Positions 1 to 10,800 of a stretch of 64,000 nucleotides of DNA are shown here, piece after piece (the stretch's first letter is position 1; each line of letters starts with the position of its first letter). This DNA comes from Arbacia lixula (Eukaryota > Echinodermata > Echinoidea > Arbacioida > Arbaciidae): assembly GCA_963669155.1 (NCBI GenBank), contig OZ022590.1:1173415-1237414 (forward strand), in the 5' to 3' direction. The notes beneath the pieces were generated by a model. That model was not told where the DNA came from. It saw nothing but the letters and a program-made list of their open reading frames with translations, and ran no database searches. Made by a program: the position numbers and the translations under genes.

Positions 1-801
1 CCCAAAAGGCCTCATGAACCAAAAGAGGCCATGTGAACAATTTTTTTTCACAGCGTATAATATATAATCGCAAAATGGCAATGGCCAGTCAACATTATTG
101 TTGCATGCGATTTTTGTTCAAATGACTGACAGTAACCAATCAGAATTTGTCTTTCAAATTTGCAATTGATCGCAAACCGTTATGTTGTGAAGGCCAGGGC
201 ATTTGTTTTATGACATCAGGCTGAAAAAGAAGCACCCACAATACTACAAGCGCTTTCACATAAATCAAAATACAACTTGGCTCTGCACATGTGGTAGGTG
301 TAGATTTTTACACATTTTCTGTCATTTTTATATTCATAAAAGTAGGTGTAGAGCTTGATGAACAAAAGCTTTGGATTCTTGAAGCAAACCCACCAACAAG
401 GCAGACTAAAGGTCAAAATCTTTCTGACAGGCCACCAAACTTGAAAGAAATCAGAGCCAGATCAGGTTTCAGCCCTAGATAAGCCACCATCACAAAGTCT
501 ACATTTGATTTATGAATACAAAAAAGACAGAAAAATGTGTAAAAATATATTCCTCCTCCAGACAAAAGCATAAATGTGAGAGATGATTATAAACTATGCT
601 TGAAAATGTAGAAAAAAATGTATTCCTCCCTTGGATAAATATGTAAATATGCGTGATGATTTGAAATTATACGGTAGGATGTAGCAAGATTGGGTGAGAT
701 GCCTGAGGGATGTAATGCAAGGCAGACAGGAACAGACTTCTCATCTTCAAGGTCTTCGTTACACCAGGGAAGTGGGAGTTGCTCAACTCCCACCTCCCTG
801 G

Positions 802-1175
802 TTAAAGGGAATATACTGTACTGGGCAGACAAAAAGCCTTCAAAAGGGTGATCGTGAGCAATCTTCTTACCAATGGTCTTAAATTCATGTATTGTCCATT
901 TTAGAACCTTGCTGGAAGTTATTTGCCCTCAAATGATCCACATTTGGAGTAATTAGTGATTAATTCACAAATCCTGAAATTGTTTGGCCCGAACATTTGG
1001 AGGATTTGTGATTCAATCACTAATGACATTAATTATGGATCATATGAGGGTAAATAACTTTCAGCAAGGTTCTAAAATGGACAATAAATGAATTTAAGAC
1101 CATTGGCAAGAAGATTGCTAACAATTATTTTGAAGGTTTTTTTTTTGCCTTCCAAGTACAGTATATTCCCTCTAA
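802..1175. mobile_element. TTAA-flanked palindromic element, family T1, copy 1
   Basis: The element has about 150-base inverted arms (TTAAAGGGAATATACTGTAC at the left, its complement at the right) containing AGCAATCTTCTT and TTAAATTCATG, around a centre with GGCCCGAACAT. The right target copy is mutated to CTAA. There is no ORF; it is non-autonomous. Confidence 0.8.
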
Positions 1176-1498
1176 GATGCAAGGGAGCTGAGCTACACTG
1201 GCAGCTACCATACAAATGCATGTAAATCTGATTAGCCGCTGGCACTGTCTCTTTGCTGTATAATGTGTGGTGGGTTTAAAGGTGTTGCGTGGGATGTGCA
1301 TGAAAATGAAACTCTATTCCCCTGAAAGGGCAATGATAGGTATCTGCATGGAATGCATTCCCCTCGAAAGACAGGGTGTCCCTTTTGCAGGTCAAAGCAA
1401 ATTAAATTTGGAGAAAAACCATGGAAAATGGAAGAATTGACTGTACATATCAGAAATTTCCTCCCCCAAAATAGAGCTGAGACTAACCTTAAAGATTG

Positions 1499-2017
1499 TC
1501 CGTCCCTTTTGCAACCTAAAAATTTGAAATCGTCTCTCACGATCGTAAATTGAAGAAAGAGTGATTCAAGACCATTTCAAAGAATATAGCATGTTGAAGC
1601 TTTCTGTATATCTAAAAAATTTCAGCCGTTAAATTTCAAACCGACTTTTTTCGTACTACGAAAAAAGTATTAGTCTTTGTTACAGTCTCTATGTGGTTAT
1701 TATGCATGTGTGAAATCCTAATTTTATGAGTAATTACCAAACTTTGGAGATGATTCCTTCTGTAGAACAATTTTATTAATAATGCGTTTTATAATTTAAT
1801 AAACAGATTAATCAATAAAGCAGATATTTTCAACACAAACTGCTAAGAGCCTGAGGTAAAGACTATTAATCAGACGTTGTTTACGTGCATTATTTGAATT
1901 TTACACTACGTATCAGTTTCAAATTATGAATACACAGCTTGCTAACACTTCTCTATATGTTTTGCCAATGTTTCGATGGTTTTGTGGTGATCTGAAAAAG
2001 GGACTGGCTGTCTTTAC
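1499..2017 (+). mobile_element. TTAA-flanked element, family T3, copy 1
   Basis: Imperfect terminal repeats, TTAAAGATTGTCCGTCCCTT on the left and AAAAAGGGACTGGCTGTCTT on the right. An internal palindrome GACTTTTTTCGTACTACGAA lies near 1644. About 520 bases, without an ORF. The right target copy is decayed to TTAC. Confidence 0.75.
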
Positions 2018-3038
2018 GCAAAATTAGAGTGATAGCTAGATTTTAAAGGTAGCCCGTCCATTTTGCAGACCTAATTTTAAAAGTTCCCTGACTTTGTTAT
2101 CATTTGAGAGAAACCAGAGACTGCTTAGCGCTACGGTCTGTTTCCTCTGCTCCACAGTCCCAACTCCCTGACCCCCCACCCCCCCTTTAAGTGCATATAT
2201 CTAGTACCACGCTAGTTAACATGTAGCAAATCTCTTACAAGTTGAGTTGAGTTTTCACAAAGAAAGCAGCAGAATTATCCATGTTGGAATTTCACATTCT
2301 GTTAATCCTTCTTTGCTTGTTCTCCCTAAATGATGTGTGTGAGCAATTTTGTAAGCTTCAAGACCGATAGCTCTATGCCCGTTTGTATATATGTGTCACA
2401 CACATGACATGAAGTATGATTGGGTTCCTGCATGTGTGAAAGGCGAGAGATATTAGAGTGCGGCCCATCCTACTGTATTCTCCCAATTACTATCGCCATG
2501 GCTGCGGGGCAAGCTGTTTGCGCATTGGCTGTAATTGTCACATCAGCTTGTCAGAACTATCCCTGATGGGGAAGATTAGCGAGAGGGGCTCTCTATCTTC
2601 AATCTAGTTCAGCTATCACCAATCAAGATCTGCTGAATGAACAGTACATTGCCTGTGGGATAGGCTTTGTGTCAGACCCTATCATTAATTATATGCAGAG
2701 TTTGACCACATTACAAAGCAACTGCTGTATCAATAAATGCACAGAATCTGTTGGATATATCAGGATTAGCATCAGTGACCATTAGAGGATAGAAAGATGA
2801 CTTTTATGTGACATTATCTAAATTTCACAGTTGTTGGGAGAAATCCACACTGCGACCTCACAAGATATGAGATGAAACAATCAAAGAAGACAGAAAAGTA
2901 TGGAACATTACCCACATTGACCGAACTTACAGGACAGTATGGAGGACAGCCATCAAGGAAATGAACTGTCCATTCCCACAATGTGGGAAAAATGGATCTT
3001 AAAACATTGATGATGGTGATGATGATCATCGTCAGACC

Positions 3039-4385
3039 TTAAAGTTGAATTAAGAAGGGCGCGAATTCCCGTAAATTTTGGTTATACACACTTTATATAG
3101 TTCATGTAGGCTGTTCAAACAGAGAGCATATCAGAAAACTCATTTGAACGCTCAATATTCTGGTTTGAAAGTCGATATAAATTAGCCTGTTTAGAGTCCC
3201 CGATAAGCCTTGGACGCATAGGTACACGCTGAGCGTGACGTCACGGACGGGATTTGGGTAATATCCAGTGTCTGGTATCAATACAAAAATCAGTGCAGAA
3301 AGAGAGAGAAGATTTTACCAATGTTTTTCAAAGGAAGCCATATCAAACAATTACAAATCATATATACAAATCTTTACTCTCCCTATGTAGAAAAAAGTAT
3401 AAATAACGGTTTTCAAGTCTTAAATTGTGAAGTAAGATTGCAAACGATGAGTTATTAGTCAATATTTTCACTTGATTTTCTTATTTTCTACAACTTGAGA
3501 ATACTAGCGTAAAGTAGATCCGGCCATCGCCACCCAGCTCATACACACTCGAGCGCGCTGCTTGCTTGAACTTGTCCAGTATACTGCATGCTATGCGTAT
3601 GGGCGCTCGTGTGTGTGTGTGTGTGTGCATGCTTGCAGCCAGCGCACGTGTACTCTATATTTATGTCGTGACGTGATCGCGAGAAACTTGTGCATGTTGG
3701 CTTTCTTTAGCTTTGACTTTCGTTGTGCATAATTAGCTTTCTTTCGATCTCGATCTCGCTGTTTTTTGAGGGTGTTTACATACGTTGGAGAATAAATACG
3801 ACCACATATCTGCGTAGAGCATTTTCTATTTCACAAGTTCTCGCACACATATAATCACCAACTGATTGCCAGATGCACTGATTATTACATTGAATTTACA
3901 ATTTTGTCTCTCATCCGCGGTGTTGAAGTCGAAAGACAAGGCAGTAAAATCGCTTCAAATGAGAAATATTGGAACACTAGAGACACATCATTGACTATAT
4001 GACATTGCTTAATTCTCATTTATTTTCAAAAATCATTCACATAAAACCATAACAATAGAAGAAAAGTTCTGACGTGAAAGTAAATTCATTCATAATTGTA
4101 CTAGCGTGTATGTCTATGCACACAATATACTGCACTGCTCGCTTTGTTTACTTTCTCACTGTGACCCAAATCCCGTCCGTGACGTCACAGTGCTCGAACA
4201 ATAGTCTCGAGTACTCATCGCCGGAGCGATCAGAGAAAATATGGTGAGGGATAAATCGTCTAAATTTAATATTCTAAGCTTATTTTAGGGGGTTAAAAGG
4301 TCTCTCATAGGTAAGCTAGTGTCATAAGGATGATATTAGTGCAAATATCTCATTATTTGGGATCGTCTTCTTAATTCAACTTTAA
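3039..4385. mobile_element. Larger TTAA-flanked element, family T4, about 1.35 kb
   Basis: Terminal inverted repeats TTAAAGTTGAATTAAGAAG and its complement bound the element. A second internal inverted pair, GTGACGTCACGGACGGGATT (3236-3255) and its complement (near 4170-4190), lies about 0.9 kb apart. No substantial ORF is present, so it is a non-autonomous or decayed DNA transposon. Confidence 0.7.
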
Positions 4386-4750
4386 AGGGCATATACTCTA
4401 CTGGGAAGGCAAAAAAGCCCTCAAAATATAATTGATAGCAATCTTCTTGACAATGGTCTTAAATTCATGTATTGTCCATTTTAGAAGCTTGCTGAAATTT
4501 GCCCTCAAATGATCCACATATGGAGTAATTAATGATTAATGATTAAATGCTCAAAATGTTCGGCCCGAACAGTTTGAGGAATTGTGATTTAATCACTCAT
4601 TACTCCAAGTGTGGATCATTTGAGAGCAAATAACTTTCAGCAAGCTTCTAAAATAGACAATACATGAATTTAAGACCATTGTCAAGAAGATTGCTAACAA
4701 TTATATTTTGAGGGCTTTTTTGCCTTCCCAGTAGAGTATATGCCCTTTAA
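4382..4750. mobile_element. TTAA-flanked palindromic element, family T1, copy 2
   Basis: Same family as the elements at 802 and 23915: termini TTAAAGGGCATATAC and GTATATGCCCTTTAA, long inverted arms, no coding capacity. Its left TTAA is also the right TTAA of the larger element at 3039-4385. Confidence 0.85.
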
Positions 4751-6131
4751 AGAATAGCAGTAAGATTAAGACCTACTCAAGTCTTAGCTTCAGTAGATAT
4801 GGACACAGTAGGTAACAACACACTACATGTATCCTATGGAATATAACCATGTGTCCTTCAACACACAACTTCTGATATATGGCTATCACAAAACAGTAAA
4901 ATCAAAATTTTGTGTGCCTTACAACATCTCAATTAATTTTTTTACAGACGGATTCTTATCTTTTGTTTCAACTAGCTGTCATTACCATTGGCAAGAAGGT
5001 GTGTATTTAACATTGAGGTTTTTAAGGCTGCATAATGTAAGCATAATATACTAATAAACTGTTGAATTAGATTTAAAATTAAGACAAACATAAAGGTGCT
5101 TTCAACTTCTGAACTATTTCCCCTGTTCTTGCATGGCCGACTAATCCATCTCTCATCCTGACAGGGTTTACCCTGGTTCATTACCCCATGACCTGGCAGC
5201 ATGAGGAAGGTGTAGGCAATTAATTACTTGCCCCATCACTAAGGCTGTGAGAAAACAACTCACGCTGGAGGCATAATACCAAGGACCACTTCACATTTCA
5301 ATCTTAACTCCTGGATCGGCAGCATTTTAGTTCACTTCACATCTCAACCGTAACTCCTAGATTTGCGCATTTTAGTTCACAGCGAATGATCACAAGAGTT
5401 ACCCTGATATTGACTAGAAGGCAATACACAAGCTGAAAAAAATTCTTTGCTACACAACACTTCACAATCTATTATCTTAAGAAAGTGCTCAACAATAACA
5501 AGTATATGCTGTTGGGTATTAACCATGAAATCAAATTTGAAAACAAGTCTAACTGACATGTGAAATTCCGATAGCAAATAATCCTTGACAATGCAAATGA
5601 TTTGTAATCAAACCTGACTGATTCCGGAAATGCCCTCTTTATGTTTACCTTGCTGACACAAATCTGGAAATCCTTGTGAAATTCAAGCTTTTTCGATAAG
5701 GATAAATGTACGTTTACAATTGTCAAATGTGTTTACACTGGTCCTAAATTTGTAACATAGTCTGGTAAAAAGGCATTCCTTCATTATGGTAAGCATACCA
5801 TGTCGTATTGTTCAAGAATACATACACAATATGCATACATACAGTCTTCTGCAAGTCAAAGGGCTGTCATTGACAATGTTGGTGGTATTTATAAATTTCA
5901 ATGTGATATTGAACTGGTCTGTTGTCAGCTACAAATGAGATAAACTCCAAAATGTCAAAATGTCATCTTCAAGAGCCAGATGGGAATTTCAAGATGAATT
6001 CATTGAGAACCCCAAAGCATGCTCATGGCTATCCAAAGCCTCTCGTCTGTACACCCTTCTGATTCTAACAGGGATCATCTCGAACACTCGTCTAGATCTA
6101 AACCAATAAGGAGAACAGGGAAAAAATTAAT

Positions 6132-6163
<32 letters not shown>

Positions 6164-6175
6164 GGGGGGGGGGGG

Positions 6176-6320
6176 GGGGGGGGCTTCTTTTCTAGCACAT
6201 TGGCAGGTTTGGCTATAATTATACATTGTGTCTACAGGAATTTTCGGGGCTCTTTTAACATTTTTCAGGGCTCTTTTAAGCATTTTGGTGGCAAAATATC
6301 CCAGAGCCCCTGTGTATTCT
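6176..6320 (+). repeat. GGGGCTCTTTTAA interspersed repeat, copy 1
   Basis: AGCACATTGGCAGGTTTGGC, TACATTGTGTCTAC, GGGGCTCTTTTAACATTTT and AGCATTTTGGTGGCAAAAT are shared with 8862-9105 and, inverted, with 48355-48560. It follows a run of about 26 T and 19 G. Confidence 0.65.
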
Positions 6321-6505
6321 TGACTATGGTACTCTCTTCTTTTGCTTTTTTTCATTGTCTGCTTTTCTGCTTTATGTAGGCTTCAATAGGAACAAGCTAC
6401 AAATGTTTTAAGTGCACTTTCAATCTGTGAACTTTCAATAATTTGTGGACCAGACAACAGCTGCTCAATGAAGTCATGACACAGAAAGAGTTGACCAGTC
6501 TACAT

Positions 6506-7017
6506 AGGGGCGTCTTCATAAGCCCGATGTGGGCGAAATAGCGAGCTTGTTCTGATCGGGTTAGCTAGCCAAATCACGAAAAAGCTAGCTATTTGCGTCT
6601 TCATTAGCCAGATCAGGCAAAATAGCTCGCTATTTGGTCGAGAAAATTTCCCAAGAAATCTTGGGCTTGATGGAGCTAGCTCGAGCTAGTTGCGAAATAG
6701 CTCGAGCTAGCTCGGAGCGTCTTCATTAGCCTGAAAATTTCTCGATCCCGGCATGCATCAGCGCTCACGAGGCATTGTTTACGTGAAGTTTTATATCTGC
6801 GTGAATGCGAGCTCACAACCGAAGCCACGCCGTCGTGGCCTATTCCCGTCGCACACTACGCATGTGCGAACATCGAGATAATTTATGCATCCCGAGTTTC
6901 GAGCTTACGTATTCCGGGTTTCGAGCTAATGAAGACACGATTGCAACTTCAGGCTGGTTCCCCGGATCAGCAAACTAGCTCGCTATTTCGTCTGATCAGG
7001 CTAATGAAGACGCACCT
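6506..7017 (+). mobile_element. AGCT-rich inverted-repeat element, family C, copy 1
   Basis: Termini AGGGGCGTCTTCAT and ATGAAGACGCACCT; the sequence near both ends carries AGCGAGC and CTGATCGGG-type motifs. The middle is packed with AGCTAGCTCGAGCTAG runs and further GCGTCTTCATTAGC copies. There is no ORF and no clear target duplication. Confidence 0.75.
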
Positions 7018-7895
7018 ACTGTGAAGAGGGTAGAAGGAGGGACCTATGATAGAATCTATTTCACGGAAATCACACTGGTCTGAGATAATCAGAGGTATCT
7101 TAGAGCAGGTGTGTGACATTCCATCCTGGAGTGGCTTATCTTAAGAGCTAGTTCACACCCCCAGGGAGTGTTTCACACTGCCAGGGACACAGTGTAGGCA
7201 ACACTGGCCGTGTTTATCAACTTTTCAGAAATTTAAACGCGTTTCCAAAGGCCTTTACGAATGCGTTTCCAAAAGCGTTTAAAAAAATGGTGCGTTTATC
7301 AACTCCAAAGGCCTTTACGAACGCGTTTCCAAACGCGTTTAAAAAAACGGTGCGTTTATCAACTCAATCGCCCAAGTCATAAACAGGCCTTGTCACCGAA
7401 CACATGTGGTTTAAACGCATTTCAAAACAGCTTTGCGTTTATCTTGCTTCTTTAAACGCGTTTAGGATCGTACATATTTGCGTGTTTCAAAACAGCTTTC
7501 CAAACCCTGTAATCAAAACACCTTTGCATTTATCAACTCGTTTAAACGCGTTAAAAAAAAATTAAACGCGTTTGGAAACCTTAATTCTACAAAAAAAAGA
7601 GTTGATAAACACGCCCACTGAATCTACAAGGAGTATTTCCTGCTGTACGCAGTACTGGATCTACAGGGAGTATTTCACAATGCCAGGGACACCCAATACC
7701 CAAGGCTTCCCTTCTCTTGCTTATTTGTATTCTCGAGTCCACAGAAGAAGGGGTGTTTATTCAAACAATTTAATGTTTTGTGAAGACAAAACAATACTGA
7801 TTGATCAATCTGTCAGAAAATTGTAAAAAAAGTAAATATTAAGACATATAAAATAACTTTACAGGTCCTATATTACAAGGGTAATTATTACAGTG

Positions 7896-8252
7896 TATTA
7901 TTTTATATTGTATTATATTAAATTTCTCATATCATATCTTATTTCATATTATATCATAGTACATTATATTATATTATATTATAATATATTATATTATATT
8001 ATATCATATTATATTATATTATATTATATTATATTATATTATATTATCTTACATTACATTACATTATATTATATTATATTATACTATATTATACTATATC
8101 ATATTATATTATATCATATTATATTATACTATATTATATTATATTATATTATATTATATCATATTATATTATATTATATTATATTATATTATATCATATT
8201 ATATTACATTATCTTACATTACATTACATTATATTATATTATATCATATTTC
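7896..8252. repeat. ATTAT pentanucleotide satellite
   Basis: About 350 bases of (ATTAT)n with scattered TATCA, TTACA and TTATC variants. The open frame of Tyr/Ile/Leu repeats across it is a by-product of the repeat. Confidence 0.95.
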
Positions 8253-8861
8253 CACATCTTCATATGTTACACCAGCAGGATAGATCCTCCACCTTTCACA
8301 CACCACAACCTCCCTCCTAGGCCCCCATCTCTCCACAACTTTGACATTCAGGGTCAAAGTTCACAGCAGAACTGATCATCTAGGGGGTTTGATCTATGGC
8401 CATCACACATTCCTCACAGCCAAGGAATTCAGTATGGGTTCATAAAGACATGATTTACTCCTAACATATCTTATAGCCAGGAGCAGGACAGTGAATCCAA
8501 CCAAGACAACATATTTTCTTCACTTCTGTTGATTGTGAATGTAGTTCCACTGAAATATGAAAAGTCACACAAAACTTTTTTCTCTCCAAGTTGTTTGCAC
8601 TAGATGCACTGCATGTCGTTAAAAAAATCAAGGTAGACACATAACTACAAGGCTTATTCTAAATAAGTCACTGTTAAACCAAAGTGGTAAAATAAAAGTA
8701 TATAGCTCCAGAATGTAAGAAATATATGCTGCATCATACCCCCTACAGCAAAAAAACACAAGTTATTTCCCTCATTCAAGGAGTTAACAGCATTCTAGCT
8801 ACATTGCATGTTCCAAAACATAACATGTCATCAGGGACAAAAATTATTCCACATTTTCAGG

Positions 8862-9105
8862 GGCTAATTTTTGAGCACATTGGCTGATTTGGCTACAATT
8901 TTACATTGTTTCTATGGGAAGTTTGGGGGCTGATTTGGCTACAATTTTACATTGTTTCTATGGGAAGTTTGGGGGCTGATTTGGCTACAATTTTACATTG
9001 TGTCTATGGGAAGTTTGGGGGCTCTTTTAACATTTTCCAGGGCTATTTTAAGCATTTCGGAGGCAAGATCACCACAAGCCCCCATGTATTTTCCCCTGCA
9101 TGTCA
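8862..9105 (+). repeat. GGGGCTCTTTTAA interspersed repeat, copy 2, with internal expansion
   Basis: Same repeat as 6176-6320 and 48355-48560, but its 46-base part GATTTGGCTACAATTTTACA plus TTGTTTCTATGGGAAG is present three times in tandem (8884-9021). It ends 87 bases from the LHFPL6-like exon at 9192. Confidence 0.7.
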
Positions 9106-9191
9106 TCCGCTTCTTCATTACCCAAATAGTATATTATTTTGCTGATCAAGCAAATTTCTTGGATCAGACTTTGATGATTTGATATACTCAC

Positions 9192-9290
9192 CGAGGTTAA
9201 ACGGTGCTGAGGCACCCCCACAAGCATCTTTGACCTGTATGTGGCTCCAGCCGTTGGGGTATAACGCGCAGCCAACTGCAATTAAAAGTG
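9192..9290 (-). CDS. LHFPL6-like: LHFPL6-like tetraspan protein, exon for end of TM3 and following loop
   Basis: This 99-base exon follows the main exon across a 10.6-kb intron. The acceptor is TTTCTTCACAG and the donor is CTCG/GTGAGT at 9191-9186. It enters and leaves in phase 1 and reads LLIAVGCALYPNGW, then a loop with a conserved cysteine (KDACGG) and ending FNLG. This corresponds to the family segment that ends helix 3 with GCALYP-GW, carries a loop cysteine, and ends in a D/N-L-G motif before helix 4. Phase, strand and homology all agree with the exon at 19860-20386. The next exon should begin with a cysteine and a GW motif and encode helix 4; no convincing one is present at lower coordinates, so the gene is incomplete here. 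Confidence 0.88.
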
Positions 9291-10017
9291 CTGTGAAGAA
9301 ATATAAAACAAACAAAAAACATTTTAACACAGTACAAAATCAATAATTGTCAACAGCCTGACAGGAGTTAACCCTTTGTGTGCCAGATAAACTGTTGCTC
9401 TATGGGATTCGTGTGGATCATTTGAGAAAAAAGGGCACATCCAGCACTTGTGGGTATTTCAGTCCCCAAATAAGTTATTTTGAAAAGAAGCAGGAAAAGT
9501 TTAAGGGAAATCGGACAAATCATAAGTAAGTTATGAATGTTGTAATGATACTAAAGTTGATATTTGGGGGAGGTAATAAATCGGCAACTTGGTCATGAGG
9601 TTGTGATGTTACAAGCGCAGTTGCCTGCCCAAAATATAAATCTTTGTATCATTAAAACATTCATTACTTACTTATTGGTTGTCCAATTTACCTTAAAGTT
9701 TTTGCCCTGCTTTTCAGATTGTACTCATTATGTTGAGTGTATTTTATTTTTCTTGCAACAATCCTTTGAATATTTAATGAGATTTTAATTTTTGGATAAC
9801 ATTGGATTGAAATATTTTTGTGTATCAGATAATTAATTCAGAAGACAACAATGACCAGTGTACATCACACCTGTCAATCCACGAGGAACTGCCATTATAG
9901 TTTCATTAATCATGCATGATGCTTCTGGCAGAAAATACCATATAGGTTGACATGTATGATGCACAATGGGCATTCTTGTGCTTTGGATTGATTATGTGAT
10001 ACACTAAAATCTTTAGG

Positions 10018-10200
10018 TTGAAAATTGTCCAAAAGTGAAAATCTCACTAAACATTCAAAGGATTATTATAGGAATAATAAATATTTTGTAAAATGTCATA
10101 TTCTCCCCCCAACAAAATGAAACAAAAAACAACAACAAACATCATTTGACAGTATGATGTGTACATTTCAGCTTGACTTCAGTTTTTTTATATAATTTTT
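10018..10200 (+). repeat. TTTCAGCTTGA interspersed repeat, copy 1
   Basis: Contains AAAATCTCACTAAA, GGATTATTATAGG, AAAATGTCAT and TTTCAGCTTGACTTCAGTTT. Diverged relatives lie at 37976-38108, 51774-51935 and 57690-57878. Confidence 0.45.
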
Positions 10201-10231
10201 AATATAATTTGTCAGAGTTATCGCTTTCTTT

Positions 10232-10800
10232 TTAAAGGGTTCCTAAATTAGAAAAATAAGTATCCACTAATCTATGTAAAACTATCCTCTAAAAACGAAT
10301 TTCACATTCGTTTGCCGCAGTAAAGTCTCATTTTGACGAGAATTAAAAAAACAACGCACGCCTCCAGTGACGTCAGAGAAGTCAAAATGTCATAAATGCC
10401 AACGGCGTGAATAAAATATTTTATTCACGCTGTTCACACAATACGTTACCAATGGGAACAACAAAGCTTGTCCGAGGTTTGTCTGAGTAGCAACAACTTA
10501 TAGATTCAATGTGCATTCCATCCATTGAATCTGAATGACAAGATACAGGTGAATGCAATAACGCGTTACCACGCAGTTAGGGGAAAGTTGTGAATACACT
10601 GTACATTACGAAAATGGTCTATTGTTGACTCCCGTACAATCTGTGCCATTTTGACTTCTCTGACGTCACTGGAGGTGTGCGTTTTTTTAAATTTTCATCA
10701 AAATGAGACTTTTGCAGCAAATATATGTGAACTTCGTTTTTACAGGATAATTTTACATAGATTAGTGGAAACTTATTTTTCTAATTTAGTAATGCTTTAA
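10232..10800. mobile_element. TTAA-flanked palindromic element, family T2, copy 1
   Basis: Ends with CTAAATTAGAAAAATAAG and its complement, flanked by TTAA. The arms contain CAAATGTGAA/TTCACATTCG-type pairs and an inverted CCAGTGACGTCA motif. There is no ORF. It lies in the third intron of the LHFPL6-like gene. Confidence 0.82.

Larger units (their letters stand above)
1..9191. other. LHFPL6-like intron or 3' flank: repeats only
   Basis: Apart from the elements at 802, 1499, 3039, 4382, 6506, 7896 and 8862, 1-9191 shows no exon I can support. A short region at 7200-7620 has multiple AAACGCGTTT palindromes and CGTTTATCAACTC copies and looks like another repeat. The stretch 8253-8860 shows nothing recognisable. 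Confidence 0.5.

Noticed and set aside
2440..2500. Minus-strand GWA codons after an AG, as another candidate last exon
   Set aside because: Frame stops after a few codons, the expected cysteine is absent and the acceptor gives the wrong frame.
7893..8375. 160-codon plus-strand open frame rich in Tyr, Ile and Leu
   Set aside because: It is the ATTAT satellite read in frame; no start context or conserved domain.
8400..8520. Possible last exon of the LHFPL6-like gene on the minus strand (acceptor near 8533, frame containing C-x-x-G-W)
   Set aside because: Phase and the C-x-x-G-W spacing fit by chance, but the frame stops 11 residues later with no fourth membrane helix, and the rest does not resemble the family.
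9350..9420. TTAACCCTTTGTGTGCCAGA with GCTCTATGGG, similar to inverted sequence at 21800-21895
   Set aside because: The similarity is real but short and diverged; boundaries could not be set well enough to call an element.
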